Of a stretch of 64,000 nucleotides of DNA, positions 49,551 through 58,962 are shown in pieces. The first letter of the stretch is position 1. Each line of letters opens with the position of its first letter. The stretch is taken from positions 62,001-126,000 of the forward strand of contig NZ_SWMS01000015.1 in NCBI RefSeq assembly GCF_005146945.1, written 5' to 3'. The DNA comes from Prauserella endophytica (GTDB taxonomy: Bacteria; Actinomycetota; Actinomycetes; Mycobacteriales; Pseudonocardiaceae). A program made the translations under genes and the position numbers. The notes under the pieces are model-generated. The model saw nothing but the letters and a program-made list of their open reading frames with translations. It ran no database searches and was not told the origin of the DNA.

Positions 49551-50636
49551 CTAGCCTCCTCCGAGCCCGAGCTGCTCGCTGTAGAACAGGCCGAGCCCGA
49601 ACATGCAGCAGATCGCCGCCAGCAGCCAGAACCGGATGATCACCGTGGTCTCGGCCCAGCCGGCCAGCTCGAAGTGATGATGGAACGGCGCCATTCGGAA
49701 GAGCCTGCGCCGCGTCGTCCGGAACACCGCGATCTGCAGCACCACCGAGACCATCTCGACCACGAACAGGCCGCCGATCACGATCGCGAGCAGCTCGGTG
49801 CGGGTGGTCATCGACAGACCCGCCACCAGGCCACCGAGCGCGAGCGAACCGGTGTCGCCCATGAAGATCTTCGCGGGCGCGGCGTTCCACCACAGGAACC
49901 CGACGCACGCACCGGCCCCGGCCGCGGCCACCACCGCGAGGTCGAGCGGGTCGCGCACGTCGTAGCAAGCGGCCTGCGGCGACTCGACACAGCTGAGCCG
50001 CGCCTGCCAGAACGCGATGACGACGTAGGTGCACAGCACCATCGCGGCGGCGCCGCCCGCGAGCCCGTCGAGGCCGTCGGTGAAGTTCACCGCGTTCGAC
50101 CACGCCGAGATCAGCAGGTAGCAGAAGAGGATGAACACCGGCACCGGGAAGAAGATCAGTGCCAGATCACGCACGTAGGAGAGGTTCTGCGACGCCGGGG
50201 TCAGCCCGTTCTCGTCGGCGAACTGGAGCGCGAGGATGCCGAACCCGAGCGCGACGACGAGCTGGCCCACCAGCTTGGCCGTCTTGTTCAGGCCGAGGTT
50301 GCGCTGCTTGCGGATCTTGATGAAGTCGTCGAGGAAGCCGACGATCCCGAGCCCGACCGACAGCCCGAGCACCAGCAGGCCCGACGCCGTCGGCCCGTCG
50401 TTGGTCGAGCTGCGCAGCCAGTCGGCGAGGTGGGCGACGAAGTAGGCGACCACCATCGCGACGATGATCGCCACGCCGCCCATCGTCGGCGTGCCGCGCT
50501 TGGACTTGTGCCCCTCCGGGCCCTCCTCGCGGATCTCCTGACCAAAGCCCTGCTTCGAGAAGAACCGGATCAGGTACGGCGTGAGCAGGATGGAGACCAG
50601 CAGCCCCACCGAGGCCGCGATCATGATGCTGATCAC
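49551..50636 (-). CDS. mraY: phospho-N-acetylmuramoyl-pentapeptide transferase
   Basis: MraY transfers phospho-MurNAc-pentapeptide to undecaprenyl phosphate, forming lipid I. The protein has 361 residues and ten membrane helices. The conserved Mg and substrate loops are [21 protein letters not shown] (aspartates), [15 protein letters not shown] and [11 protein letters not shown], followed by the His cluster APFHHHFEL. All are intact. The GTG start overlaps murF by 4 nt. Confidence 0.97.
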   Translation of the reverse strand: MISIMIAASVGLLVSILLTPYLIRFFSKQGFGQEIREEGPEGHKSKRGTPTMGGVAIIVAMVVAYFVAHLADWLRSSTNDGPTASGLLVLGLSVGLGIVGFLDDFIKIRKQRNLGLNKTAKLVGQLVVALGFGILALQFADENGLTPASQNLSYVRDLALIFFPVPVFILFCYLLISAWSNAVNFTDGLDGLAGGAAAMVLCTYVVIAFWQARLSCVESPQAACYDVRDPLDLAVVAAAGAGACVGFLWWNAAPAKIFMGDTGSLALGGLVAGLSMTTRTELLAIVIGGLFVVEMVSVVLQIAVFRTTRRRLFRMAPFHHHFELAGWAETTVIIRFWLLAAICCMFGLGLFYSEQLGLGGG

Positions 50637-52093
50637 GCGTTATCGCCTTCCAGTAGCGAATCGGCCACGCGCCACAGCTCGGCGACCTTCGAGGCCTTCA
50701 CCAGAACGACGTCGTCGGGACGCAGCTCGCCGCGCAGCAACGCGATGGCGGCGTCGGTGTCGGGCACCAGGACCGACTCCTCTCCCCAAGAACCCTCGTG
50801 GCTTGCGCCGTGATGCATGGCCGCGGCCTCCTGGCCGACCACGACGAGCCGGTTGATGTTGAGCCGGACGGCGAGCCTGCCGATCTCGTCGTGCGCGGAC
50901 ACGGTATCGGCCCCGAGTTCTCCCATCACACCGAGTACCGCCCACGACCGGCGCTGCTTCGCCATGGAGGCCAGCGTCTTGAGCGCGGCCCGCATCGACT
51001 CCGGGTTGGCGTTGTAGGAGTCGTTGAGGACGGTCACGCCGTCGGCGCGGGTGGTGACCTCCATGCGGCGGGCCGAGCGGCGCTGCGCGGCGGACAGCCG
51101 CTGTGCGACGTCGGCGACCGACGAGCCCAGCTCCAGTGCCACGGCGGCGGCGGACAGCGCGTTGCCGACGTGGTGCTCGCCGAAGAGGCCCAGCGTCACG
51201 TCGGCCGCACCCTGCGGGGCGACGAGGCGGAACGACGCGCGGGCCTGCTCGTCGAGGCGCACGTCCTCCGCGCGCACGGTGGCTTCGGGGTGTTCGCCGA
51301 CGCCGACGATCCGCGCCTTCGTGCGCGCGGCCATCGCGGCGACGAGCGGGTCGTCGAGGTTGAGCACCGCGACGCCGTCGGCGGGCAGCGCCTCCACGAG
51401 CTCGCCCTTGGTCTTGGCGATGCCCTCGCGGGAGCCGAACTCGCCGACGTGCGCGCTGCCGACGTTGAGCACCACGCCGATACGCGGCGGCGCGACGGCG
51501 GCCAGCTCGGCGATGTGACCTGGGCCGCGCGCGGAGAGCTCCAGCACCAGGTGGCGGGTGCTCTCGTCGGCGCGCAGCGCCGTCCACGGATGGCCGAGCT
51601 CGTTGTTGAACGACCCCGGCGGGGCGACGGTCGGCCCCAGCGGCTCCAGCACCTGCGCGATGAGGTCCTTGGTGGACGTCTTGCCCGACGAGCCGGTGAC
51701 CCCGACGACCGTGAGCCCGCCCTCGGCGAGCCGCGTCACCACGTGCCGGGCGAGCTTGCCCAGCGCCGCGAGCACGGCCGCGCCGGAGCCGTCGGTGTCG
51801 CCGGCCAGCGCGACCGAGCGCTCGTGTGCCGCGCCCGGTGGCAGCGGCGGCACGATCACGGCAGGCGCGTCGACCTCGCAAGCGGCCAGCACGCCCGCGG
51901 CGCCGGCCTCGATCGCGCGCGCGGCGAAGGTGTGCCCGTCCACCCGCTCGCCGGGCAGCGCGACGAACAGCCCGCCCTCGGTGAGCTGCCGGGAGTCGAA
52001 CTCGACGGGCCCGCTGACGCGCTCGCCGCCGTCACTGTTGTGCAGCCTGCCGCCGACGACGTCGGCGATCTCGGCCAGGCTCAGCGCGATCAC
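50633..52093 (-). CDS. murF: UDP-MurNAc-tripeptide--D-Ala-D-Ala ligase
   Basis: MurF adds D-Ala-D-Ala to complete the pentapeptide. It has 486 residues. The N-terminal substrate domain opens [14 protein letters not shown] and contains [17 protein letters not shown]. The P-loop is [13 protein letters not shown], and [14 protein letters not shown] and [16 protein letters not shown] mark the central and C-terminal domains. The GTG start overlaps the murE stop by 4 nt. Confidence 0.97.
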   Translation of the reverse strand: MIALSLAEIADVVGGRLHNSDGGERVSGPVEFDSRQLTEGGLFVALPGERVDGHTFAARAIEAGAAGVLAACEVDAPAVIVPPLPPGAAHERSVALAGDTDGSGAAVLAALGKLARHVVTRLAEGGLTVVGVTGSSGKTSTKDLIAQVLEPLGPTVAPPGSFNNELGHPWTALRADESTRHLVLELSARGPGHIAELAAVAPPRIGVVLNVGSAHVGEFGSREGIAKTKGELVEALPADGVAVLNLDDPLVAAMAARTKARIVGVGEHPEATVRAEDVRLDEQARASFRLVAPQGAADVTLGLFGEHHVGNALSAAAVALELGSSVADVAQRLSAAQRRSARRMEVTTRADGVTVLNDSYNANPESMRAALKTLASMAKQRRSWAVLGVMGELGADTVSAHDEIGRLAVRLNINRLVVVGQEAAAMHHGASHEGSWGEESVLVPDTDAAIALLRGELRPDDVVLVKASKVAELWRVADSLLEGDNA

Positions 52094-53685
52094 ACGATCA
52101 CCTCGAGTTTGTCGCGGATGGCGGCCTCCAGCTCGTCGCGGTCGGAGAACGGGTGGACCACACCGGCGATCTCCTGGCCGGTCTCGTGCCCCTTGCCCGC
52201 CACGAGCACGACGTCGCCGGGGCGCGCGCGCTCGACGGCGGTGACGATGGCCTCGCGGCGGTCGCCGATCTCCAGCACCTCGCTGCTCTGGGCGGGGCTC
52301 ACTGCGCGCGCGCCGTGCAGCATCGCGTCCCTGATGGCGGCGGGGTCCTCGCTGCGGGGGTTGTCGTCGGTGACGATCACCAGGTCACTACCCCTGACCG
52401 CGGCCTCTCCCATCATCGGACGCTTGGCCGTGTCCCGGTCACCGCCGCAGCCGAGGACGGTGATGATGCGGCCCTCGGTACGGGCGCGCAGGGCCTGCAG
52501 CGCCTGCGTGACGGCGGCGGGCTTGTGGGCGTAGTCGACGACGGCCGTGAACTCCTGGCCGAGGTAGACGCGCTCCATGCGGCCGGGCACCTCGACGCTC
52601 GCGAGGCCCTCGACGATGTGCTCCAGCGACACGCCGGTGGTGTCCAGGATCGCGGCGGCCAGCGCGGCGTTGGCGACGTTGAACTCACCCGGCAGCGGGA
52701 GGGTCGCCGTCGCCGTGCGGCCGTCGGGGTGGTGCAGCACGAAGGACTGCTCGCCCGTCGGCGTGATCGCGATGTCGGAGGCACGCCACACGGCCTTGGT
52801 GCCGGGCTCGGTCGACACCGTCACCGTCTGCGGGGTCACCAGCTGCTGGCCCCACGCGCTGTCGACCACCACGGCCTCGTGCGTGGACCGGCCGTCGAAC
52901 AGCAGCGACTTGGCGGCGAAGTACTCCTCCATGTCGCGGTGGAAGTCGAGGTGATCCTGCGAGAGGTTCGTGAAGGCGCCGACGGCGAAGCGGGTGCCGT
53001 TCACTCGGCCCAGTGCTAGCGCGTGGCTGGAGACCTCCATCGGCACGTGGGTGACGCCCTGCTCGGCCATCACCGCGAACAGCGCCTGCAGGTCGGGGGC
53101 CTCGGGCGTGGTGAAGGCGCTGGCGAGGCGTTCGCCGGCGATGCGCGTCTCGACGGTGCCGATGAGGCCGGTGACCCGGCCCGCGGCGCGCAGGCCCGAC
53201 TCGACGAGGTAGGCGGTGGTGGTCTTGCCGGAGGTGCCGGTGATGCCCAGCACGGCCAGTTGCAGCGACGGCTCGCCGTAGATCCACGCGGCGATCTCGC
53301 CGAGCACCCCGCGCGGGTCGGTGTGGACGAGCACGGGGAGGTCGGTGTCGCGCAGCGCGGGGCGCTCCGCGCCGGCCTCGTCGGTGAGGATCGCGGCGGC
53401 GCCCGCGGCGATCGCGTCGGCGGCGAAGTCGGCGCCGTGCGCGCGGGCGCCGGGCAACGCGGCGAAGAGGTCGCCGGGGATCACGTGCTGGGCTCGCAGC
53501 GTCGCACCGGTCAGCGCGACCTCGGCGGCGGCCGGGTCGGCGATCAGGCGGGCATCGGCGCGCGCGACCAACGTCGTCAGCGGCACCGGTTCGATGCGAT
53601 GCGGACGCGGCGGCGCGACGACGGCCTTGGCCGGGCTGTCCGGAACCCGCCCTGCCTGGGCGGACTCGTCCTTGTTGACAGACAC
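52090..53685 (-). CDS. murE: UDP-MurNAc-tripeptide synthetase (meso-diaminopimelate-adding)
   Basis: MurE adds the third residue of the stem peptide. It has 531 residues. The P-loop is GITGTSGKTTTAYLV; HVPMEVSSHALALGRV and NLSQDHLDFHRDMEEYF follow. The C-terminal DDNPRSEDP contains the DNPR motif that selects meso-diaminopimelate over lysine, as expected for this lineage. GTG 53685 gives an N-terminal tail of about 30 residues. It is the first dcw gene here: the region upstream, where ftsI normally lies, holds a 21-bp repeat array and Mce genes. Confidence 0.97.
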   Translation of the reverse strand: MSVNKDESAQAGRVPDSPAKAVVAPPRPHRIEPVPLTTLVARADARLIADPAAAEVALTGATLRAQHVIPGDLFAALPGARAHGADFAADAIAAGAAAILTDEAGAERPALRDTDLPVLVHTDPRGVLGEIAAWIYGEPSLQLAVLGITGTSGKTTTAYLVESGLRAAGRVTGLIGTVETRIAGERLASAFTTPEAPDLQALFAVMAEQGVTHVPMEVSSHALALGRVNGTRFAVGAFTNLSQDHLDFHRDMEEYFAAKSLLFDGRSTHEAVVVDSAWGQQLVTPQTVTVSTEPGTKAVWRASDIAITPTGEQSFVLHHPDGRTATATLPLPGEFNVANAALAAAILDTTGVSLEHIVEGLASVEVPGRMERVYLGQEFTAVVDYAHKPAAVTQALQALRARTEGRIITVLGCGGDRDTAKRPMMGEAAVRGSDLVIVTDDNPRSEDPAAIRDAMLHGARAVSPAQSSEVLEIGDRREAIVTAVERARPGDVVLVAGKGHETGQEIAGVVHPFSDRDELEAAIRDKLEVIV

Positions 53686-53739
53686 GCGGGAAGGTTACCG
53701 GCGGGGCACTCGGCTCCTGGAAGCGGTGCAGCCCCTCGC

Positions 53740-53865
53740 GCGAGTCCCCCGCTCCAGCCCGCGAGTCCCCCACTCGGAGCAGCGAGTTCCCCGCTCCAGC
53801 GCGCGAGTTGCGCACTCCCGTTCGCGAGTCGCGCACTGCGGTTCGCGAGTCGCGCGTTCGCGGTG
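53740..53865 (+). repeat. tandem array of six 21-bp units, forward orientation
   Basis: Units beginning GCGAGT occur at 53740, 53761, 53782, 53803, 53824 and 53845, an exact 21-bp period. Several contain GAGT-N5-ACTC. The array begins 55 bp before the murE start and belongs to the same family as 30891-30995. Confidence 0.93.
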
Positions 53866-53890
53866 GGCCCGCGGGCTTCGCAGCGGTCCC

Positions 53891-53971
53891 CAACGCGCAA
53901 CTCGGCGTCCCCAACGCGCAACTCGCCGTCCCCAACGGGCAACTCGCCGTCCCGAACGCGCAACTCGCGGG
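53891..53971 (-). repeat. tandem array of four 21-bp units, reverse orientation
   Basis: Reverse units (AACTCG) occur at 53899, 53920, 53941 and 53962 with exact 21-bp spacing and face the forward array. The last unit ends directly at a stop codon (ACTCGCGG then GTCA), the same junction as at 31247. Together the two arrays fill the 286-bp gap between murE and the Mce-associated gene. Confidence 0.93.
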
Positions 53972-54895
53972 TCAGAGGCCCGCCAGGGCCGCGATCTTCC
54001 ACTCGCCGCCGACGCGTTTGGCCACCACGGCCAGTGCGGCGCTGGTGGTCTCCTGGCGGTTGGCGTCGGCGGTGTGCAGGGTCTGCTGGTCGACCAGGGC
54101 CAGCACGCGTGCCTCGTCGCCTGCCAGTTCCCGCACGCCGACGGAACGCACCGTGGTGGTGCGCACCAGGCGCTGCTCACGCGCTTGCGCCGACGCCGCC
54201 GCGAAACTCTCCTCGTACTGGCCCACCGCCTGCTCCACCAGCACGCGATCGGCCGCGCGCTCGGTGCGCTCCAGGTTGTTGTAGTCGTAGGAGAAGATCG
54301 CCTTCAGTCCCGCGCTCACCTGGTCGGCCACCTCGCGCGTCCCGGCCTCGTCCGCCAGCGCTACGTTGCCGCCCGGGTCCCTCAGCCGTTCCGCCTCCAG
54401 CGCCGACCACACCGCCACGCCCACCGCCAGCACCAGCACCGCGGCCAGCACCGCCATGATCGTCGCCCGCCTGCGCGGCAGCCCCGAGACCCGCCCGGCC
54501 GCCGGGGAACCGGCAGCGGGCTCCGCATCCGGGTCTCGCTCCGCGCCAGAAGCCCGCTCCACCGCTGAGCCCGGATCCCCATCTGAGTCTTGCTCCGCAT
54601 CCGGGGCCCGCTCCACCGCTGAGCCCGGCTCGCCATCCGGCGCCCGCTCGCCCGCTGCGTCTGGGTCCGCGCCCGAAGCCCGCTCCACCGCCAGACCCGG
54701 CTCCGCCTCCGGAGCCCCCGCGGCCTCCGGCGGCTCCGGCGTCTGGGCATCGCTGCTCGCCGGCGCGGCGAGGTCCTCCCGCCCCGTACCCCGGGAGCCC
54801 GAGGCGCCCCTCGCGAACGGTGACGGGGTCCTGTTCCGCCGCTGCCCCGTCTCCTCCGCCCGCTCGGCGCCGGCGTCCGCACCCGGCTCGCTCAT
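53972..54895 (-). CDS. Mce-associated membrane protein with acidic repeat tail
   Basis: This 307-residue Mce-associated (Mas-type) protein closes the mce operon. The cytoplasmic N-terminal 130 residues are acidic and disordered, with imperfect repeats of about 20 residues built around AVERAPDAE and related forms. A membrane helix follows (about 142-162), then an exported domain with FSYDYNNLERTERAADRVLV, typical of the family, ending in a strand GEWKIAALAGL. Such proteins probably stabilise the transporter. The ATG overlaps the upstream gene by 4 nt. Confidence 0.85.
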   Translation of the reverse strand: MSEPGADAGAERAEETGQRRNRTPSPFARGASGSRGTGREDLAAPASSDAQTPEPPEAAGAPEAEPGLAVERASGADPDAAGERAPDGEPGSAVERAPDAEQDSDGDPGSAVERASGAERDPDAEPAAGSPAAGRVSGLPRRRATIMAVLAAVLVLAVGVAVWSALEAERLRDPGGNVALADEAGTREVADQVSAGLKAIFSYDYNNLERTERAADRVLVEQAVGQYEESFAAASAQAREQRLVRTTTVRSVGVRELAGDEARVLALVDQQTLHTADANRQETTSAALAVVAKRVGGEWKIAALAGL

Positions 54896-55374
54896 CGACC
54901 CGCCGCCTGCACGTCGCTGACCTTCCATCCCGCGTCCGTCCGCTCGGCGCGAACGGTCAGCCTGCTGCGCTGCGGCGCCGGGGGTTGCCCCTGCGTGCCC
55001 AGCCGCACCTCCAGCACGGCGATGAGCCGGGCACTGCCCGCCCCCAGGTCCAGCTCGGTCACGGCAGCCTGCAGCACGCTCGCCGACGCGACCGTCCGCG
55101 TCCCCGCCGCACGGTCGAGTTGGAGCTGGCGGTCCCTGGTGAGCTCGTCGCCGAGCTTGCCCGTGGTGACGTCGAGCCAGCGGTCGATGTCGCGCCCGGC
55201 CGTGCGGTGGTCGATCGTGTGCAGCGCGAGCAGTCCGTCGGACACGGCGGCGAGCACGGCGTCGCGCTCCCGTGACACCTCCAGCGCGTCGTCGTTCGCG
55301 GCGCTCACCCACGACCAGCCGAACCACGCGGCGGCGGCCACGGCGAGCGCAGTCAGTACCGCGAGCACCCTCAT
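54892..55374 (-). CDS. Mce-associated membrane protein (small)
   Basis: This 160-residue protein has one N-terminal membrane helix (residues 3-25) and an exported NTF2-like domain (DAVLAAVSDGLLALHTIDHR ... DAGWKVSDVQ). It matches the short Mce-associated proteins found after mceF in actinobacteria. Domain length and context support the call; the sequence itself is weakly conserved. Overlaps of 4 nt link it to mceF and to the next Mce-associated gene. Confidence 0.82.
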   Translation of the reverse strand: MRVLAVLTALAVAAAAWFGWSWVSAANDDALEVSRERDAVLAAVSDGLLALHTIDHRTAGRDIDRWLDVTTGKLGDELTRDRQLQLDRAAGTRTVASASVLQAAVTELDLGAGSARLIAVLEVRLGTQGQPPAPQRSRLTVRAERTDAGWKVSDVQAAGR

Positions 55375-56624
55375 TCCGGCAGCCCCAGCAGCCCGCCGAC
55401 GCCGCCGGAACCGGAGCCGCCGAGCAACCCCAGCAGGCCCGGCAGCGCGTCGTCGCGCGGCCGCCCGTCCGTGGTCGGCTGCTCGGGCGTGCTCTGCTCC
55501 GGCACGTCCACCGGCATGCCCGCGTACGGCGCGTTCTGCGCGCCGCGCACGCTGCTCGGGCTGCCCGGCGGCTCCGCGCAGTACGCGTCGGTGTTGGGAG
55601 GCGCCTCGCTCGTGTCGTTGGCGGGTCGCTGGCGCGTGCCCTCATAGCCGCGCGTGCACGAGTACGGGTCGAACAGGTTCAGCACGAACCCGAGGTGGCC
55701 TTCCCCGCCCGAGGTCACCGAGCGCGTGAACGCCGAGATCACCGGGTAGGCCACGAGCAGCTGCTCGATCGCGTCGACGCGCGCCGTGGTGATGGTGGAC
55801 GTCGTGAGCAGGTTGGCGATCACGACGCCGAGGTCGGTGCCGGACACGGCGAGCACGTCGCTGACCTCACGGCTGAGCTTCGGGGCCTCGTCGATCACCT
55901 TCCGCAGGTCTGGATCGGCGCCCTTGAGCTGGCCCGCGATGGTGCGCAGCCCTTCGGCGATGGCCGCGATGTCATCGGCCTGCCGCCGTTGCGTGTCGAG
56001 CACCACGCGCCCATCGGCGAGCAGCGCCCGCGTCTGCGGCAGGTTCTCGGTGGCCGTGGCGGTGAACGAGCCCGCCGCGTCGAGCAGCTGCTGCAGCTCG
56101 GGTCCCGCGCCGGCGAACGCGTCGTAGGTCTCGTCGACGACCGTGCGCAGGGAGCCGGGATCGACGCTGGCGACCAGCTTGTCGAGGTTGGCCAGCACGG
56201 TGTCGGGCGCCAGCGGGATGGACGTGCGTTCCTGCGTGATCACCGAGCCGTCCTCGAGGTAGGGGCCGTTCTGGTGGCGCGGTACCAGGTCGACGTACTG
56301 CTCGCCGACCGCCGACCGGTTCGACACCCTCGCCTCGGTGTCGGCCGGGATCGGCTCCGCGCCCGACTCGACGTCGAGGGTCAGCTCGACGCCGTGCTCG
56401 GTGAGGTTCATCGCCACGACCCTGCCGACCGCTACACCCCGGTAGGTCACCTCCGCGTTCACGAAGATGCCACCGGAGTCGGCCAGCCGCACGGTCACCG
56501 CGTAGCCACGCGTGCCGAAGAGCCGGTCCAGCCCCGCGTAGCTGATGCCCGCGTAGAGCACGGACACCACGGCGATCACCACGAACACGAGGAGCTTCAT
56601 CCGGTGCCGTCCGGTGAGCCTCAT
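55371..56624 (-). CDS. mceF: MceF-family substrate-binding protein
   Basis: This is the last of six MlaD/MCE proteins, 417 residues. It has an N-terminal anchor helix (about 9-30), an MCE domain (AVTVRLADSGGIFVNAEVTYRGV, about 40-120) and a long helical region that would form part of the hydrophobic tunnel. A low-complexity tail of Pro/Thr and Gly/Leu residues follows, and two cysteines lie near residues 325 and 350. Mce complexes import lipids or steroids across the envelope. The substrate is unknown. Confidence 0.92.
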   Translation of the reverse strand: MRLTGRHRMKLLVFVVIAVVSVLYAGISYAGLDRLFGTRGYAVTVRLADSGGIFVNAEVTYRGVAVGRVVAMNLTEHGVELTLDVESGAEPIPADTEARVSNRSAVGEQYVDLVPRHQNGPYLEDGSVITQERTSIPLAPDTVLANLDKLVASVDPGSLRTVVDETYDAFAGAGPELQQLLDAAGSFTATATENLPQTRALLADGRVVLDTQRRQADDIAAIAEGLRTIAGQLKGADPDLRKVIDEAPKLSREVSDVLAVSGTDLGVVIANLLTTSTITTARVDAIEQLLVAYPVISAFTRSVTSGGEGHLGFVLNLFDPYSCTRGYEGTRQRPANDTSEAPPNTDAYCAEPPGSPSSVRGAQNAPYAGMPVDVPEQSTPEQPTTDGRPRDDALPGLLGLLGGSGSGGVGGLLGLPE

Positions 56625-57778
56625 CAGCCACCACCTCCCAGCAGCCCGCCGAGCAACCCGCCGAGCACACCGCCTTCCCGAGACTCGGTGGCTGGTGGGT
56701 TCGTCTCCGGCAGTGGCAGCGTGGGCGGCGCCGGGCCGCCGAGGTCGAGGGGCGGCAGCTGGATCGGCGGCTGGGACGAGTTGGTGAAGTTCTGCAGCAG
56801 CAGGTCGAGGTTGAGGTCGACGCGCGCGGTCACGTTCGCGTAGTCGCCCCTGATCACCGCGCCAGCCGAGTCGGGGAACGGGTAGGTCGGCAGGATCTTC
56901 AGCGCGGTCGGCAGGTTCGTGCCGGCTTCGGCGAGCTTCTCCAGCGTCGGGGCGAGCGCGTGCAGGTTGGCCACCAGCTCGTCGCGGCTTGCGTTGATCG
57001 TCTCCGTGGCGACGCCGGAGAGCCTGTCGAGCGACTGCAGCATCCCGACGAGCTGGTCGCGCTGCCCGGTCACCACCCGCAGCCCCGGTTCCAGGTGGTC
57101 GAGCGCGGTGGTGAGGTTGCCGGTCTGCGCGACGAGCGTGCTGGAGAGCCGGTTGAGCCCGTCGATCGCGCGGATGATCTCGCCCTTCTGCCCGTCCAGC
57201 TCGGTCGCGAGGTGGTCGACGCGCGACAGCAGAGCCCGCACCTCGGCCTCGTTGCCGGACAACGCCGCGTTGAGCTCCTCGGTGATCGTGGACAGCTGCT
57301 CGATGCCGCCGCCGTTCAGCAGCAGCGACAGCGCCCCGAGCACCTCCTCGACCTCGGGGTTCCGGTTGGTCCGCCCCAGCGGGATGCGCGCGCCGTCGGC
57401 GAGCGTGCCGGTGGCCCGTTCGCCCGCGGGCGGGCCCAGCTCGACGAACTTCTCCCCCAGCAGGCTCGACTGGCGCAGCCGGGCATCGGCGTTGGCGGGC
57501 AGCACCACGTCGCCGTTGACGGCGAGCGTCACGATGGCCGACTTCGTGTCCTTCGCCAGCTCCACCTTCTCCACGCGGCCCACGGCCACGTCGTTGACCT
57601 TCACGGCCGCCTGCGGCACCAGGTCGAGCACGTCGGCGAACTGCGCCGTGACACGGTACGGGTGGTCACCGAGGTCGGCGCCACCCGGCAGCGGCGTGTT
57701 GTACAGCCCGCCGAAGCCGCCGTCACCGCAGCCGGCAAGCAGCACGCAGGCCGCGAGGGCGAGGACCAGTCGTCTCAT
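56624..57778 (-). CDS. mceE: MceE-family lipoprotein
   Basis: This 384-residue MCE protein is the lipoprotein member, as MceE (LprN-type) usually is. A signal peptide ends in the lipobox LLAGC at residues 14-18, so Cys18 is the lipidation site and LspA would process it. The MCE domain (VTAQFADVLDLVPQAAVKVNDV) is at about 45-125, followed by the helical needle. The C-terminus ends in a Gly/Leu tail similar to that of the neighbouring protein. It overlaps mceD by 1 nt (TGATG). Confidence 0.93.
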   Translation of the reverse strand: MRRLVLALAACVLLAGCGDGGFGGLYNTPLPGGADLGDHPYRVTAQFADVLDLVPQAAVKVNDVAVGRVEKVELAKDTKSAIVTLAVNGDVVLPANADARLRQSSLLGEKFVELGPPAGERATGTLADGARIPLGRTNRNPEVEEVLGALSLLLNGGGIEQLSTITEELNAALSGNEAEVRALLSRVDHLATELDGQKGEIIRAIDGLNRLSSTLVAQTGNLTTALDHLEPGLRVVTGQRDQLVGMLQSLDRLSGVATETINASRDELVANLHALAPTLEKLAEAGTNLPTALKILPTYPFPDSAGAVIRGDYANVTARVDLNLDLLLQNFTNSSQPPIQLPPLDLGGPAPPTLPLPETNPPATESREGGVLGGLLGGLLGGGG

Positions 57779-58962
57779 CAGCCCGTCTCCAGCGGTGTCG
57801 TCAGCAGGTCGACCACCGGCAGCGGCAACGGCGGCAGCTTGCCGTTCTGCAGCGCGTTCAGCGTCTCGGGTACCGAGGGCAGGTCGAGGGTCTCGTCGAA
57901 GAACGGGGCGAGACCCCGGCACAGGTCGCCGAGCGTGTCGGGCAGCTGGGCGGGCGTGCCCGCGCTCACGAGCTTGCACAGCGTCTCCATCAGCGGGTGC
58001 GCGAGCTCGTTGGCGTTGTAGCGCACCTGGATGCTGCCGGACGCGGCGTCGTAGGTGTTGATGAAGTTGGTCATGCCGGTCGGCCCGACGTCGAGCACCT
58101 CGGCGAGCGCCGCCCGCTGGTCCACGAGCACGCCGGTGATCCCCGCCAGTTTGTCCACATTGGAGGATAGAAGGTCGCGGTTGTCCTGGACGAACTGCCG
58201 CACCTCCGTGAGGGAGCCGCCCAATGCGGACAGCGCGGCGGCCACGTCGTCGGAGTCCTCGGCGAGGAACCCGGTCACCTGCGCCAGCCGGTCGTAGAAC
58301 TCGGTGAGCTGCGCGTCGCTCTGCGCCAGCGTCGAGGTGAACGTCTGCAGGTTCCGGACCGTGGCGAAGAGATCTCCCTTGGAACTCTCCAACGTGGTCG
58401 CCAGCTCCGCGAGCCGGGTGACGGTGGTGTTGAGGTTCTTGCCGTTGCCGTCCAGGTTGGCCGCGGCGGTGTCGAGCACATCGGACAGTGCGCCGTTCGC
58501 GTTGGCGCCGTCGGGACCGAGGCTGGTGGACAGCTCGTTGAGGCTGCCGTAGAGGTCGTCGAGCTCCACCGGGGTCGCCGTGCGCTCGCGCGGGATCACC
58601 GCACCGGCCGCCAGCGCGGGCCCGGTGTCGTAGGCGGGGGTCAGCTGCACGTACCGGTCGCTCACGAGGCTCGGCGCGACTACGACGGCGCCAGCGCCCT
58701 CGGGGATCGGAACGTCCACCTCCATGTCCACGCGCACCGCGCCGCCCTCCGGCCGCACCTCCGTGATCTGCCCGACGGGGATGCCCAGCACGCGCACCGA
58801 CGAGCCCGCGTAGAGCCCGACGGTGCGGTCGAAGTAGGCGCTGATCTTCGTGCCGCCCTCGCGCGTTAGCCACCACAGCGCGGTCGCGAGCACGAGCACG
58901 GCCACGCAGGCCAGTGCGAGCCAGCTGTAGAGGCTGCGCCGGGCTCTCGTGTCGACGGTCAT
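57778..58962 (-). CDS. mceD: MceD-family substrate-binding protein
   Basis: This 394-residue MCE-family protein has an anchor helix at about 11-33 and an MCE domain (ISAYFDRTVGLYAGSSVRVLGI) at about 40-118. A long helical stretch follows with regularly spaced Leu and Asn, expected to line the shared lipid channel. Two cysteines near the C-terminus (TLCKL and DLCRG) may form a disulfide outside the membrane. 1-nt TGATG overlaps with both neighbours show tight translational coupling. Confidence 0.92.
   Translation of the reverse strand: MTVDTRARRSLYSWLALACVAVLVLATALWWLTREGGTKISAYFDRTVGLYAGSSVRVLGIPVGQITEVRPEGGAVRVDMEVDVPIPEGAGAVVVAPSLVSDRYVQLTPAYDTGPALAAGAVIPRERTATPVELDDLYGSLNELSTSLGPDGANANGALSDVLDTAAANLDGNGKNLNTTVTRLAELATTLESSKGDLFATVRNLQTFTSTLAQSDAQLTEFYDRLAQVTGFLAEDSDDVAAALSALGGSLTEVRQFVQDNRDLLSSNVDKLAGITGVLVDQRAALAEVLDVGPTGMTNFINTYDAASGSIQVRYNANELAHPLMETLCKLVSAGTPAQLPDTLGDLCRGLAPFFDETLDLPSVPETLNALQNGKLPPLPLPVVDLLTTPLETG

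Noticed and set aside
53740-53971. CRISPR array
   Set aside because: The units are contiguous 21-bp repeats without unique spacers, occur in both orientations, and no cas gene is present.
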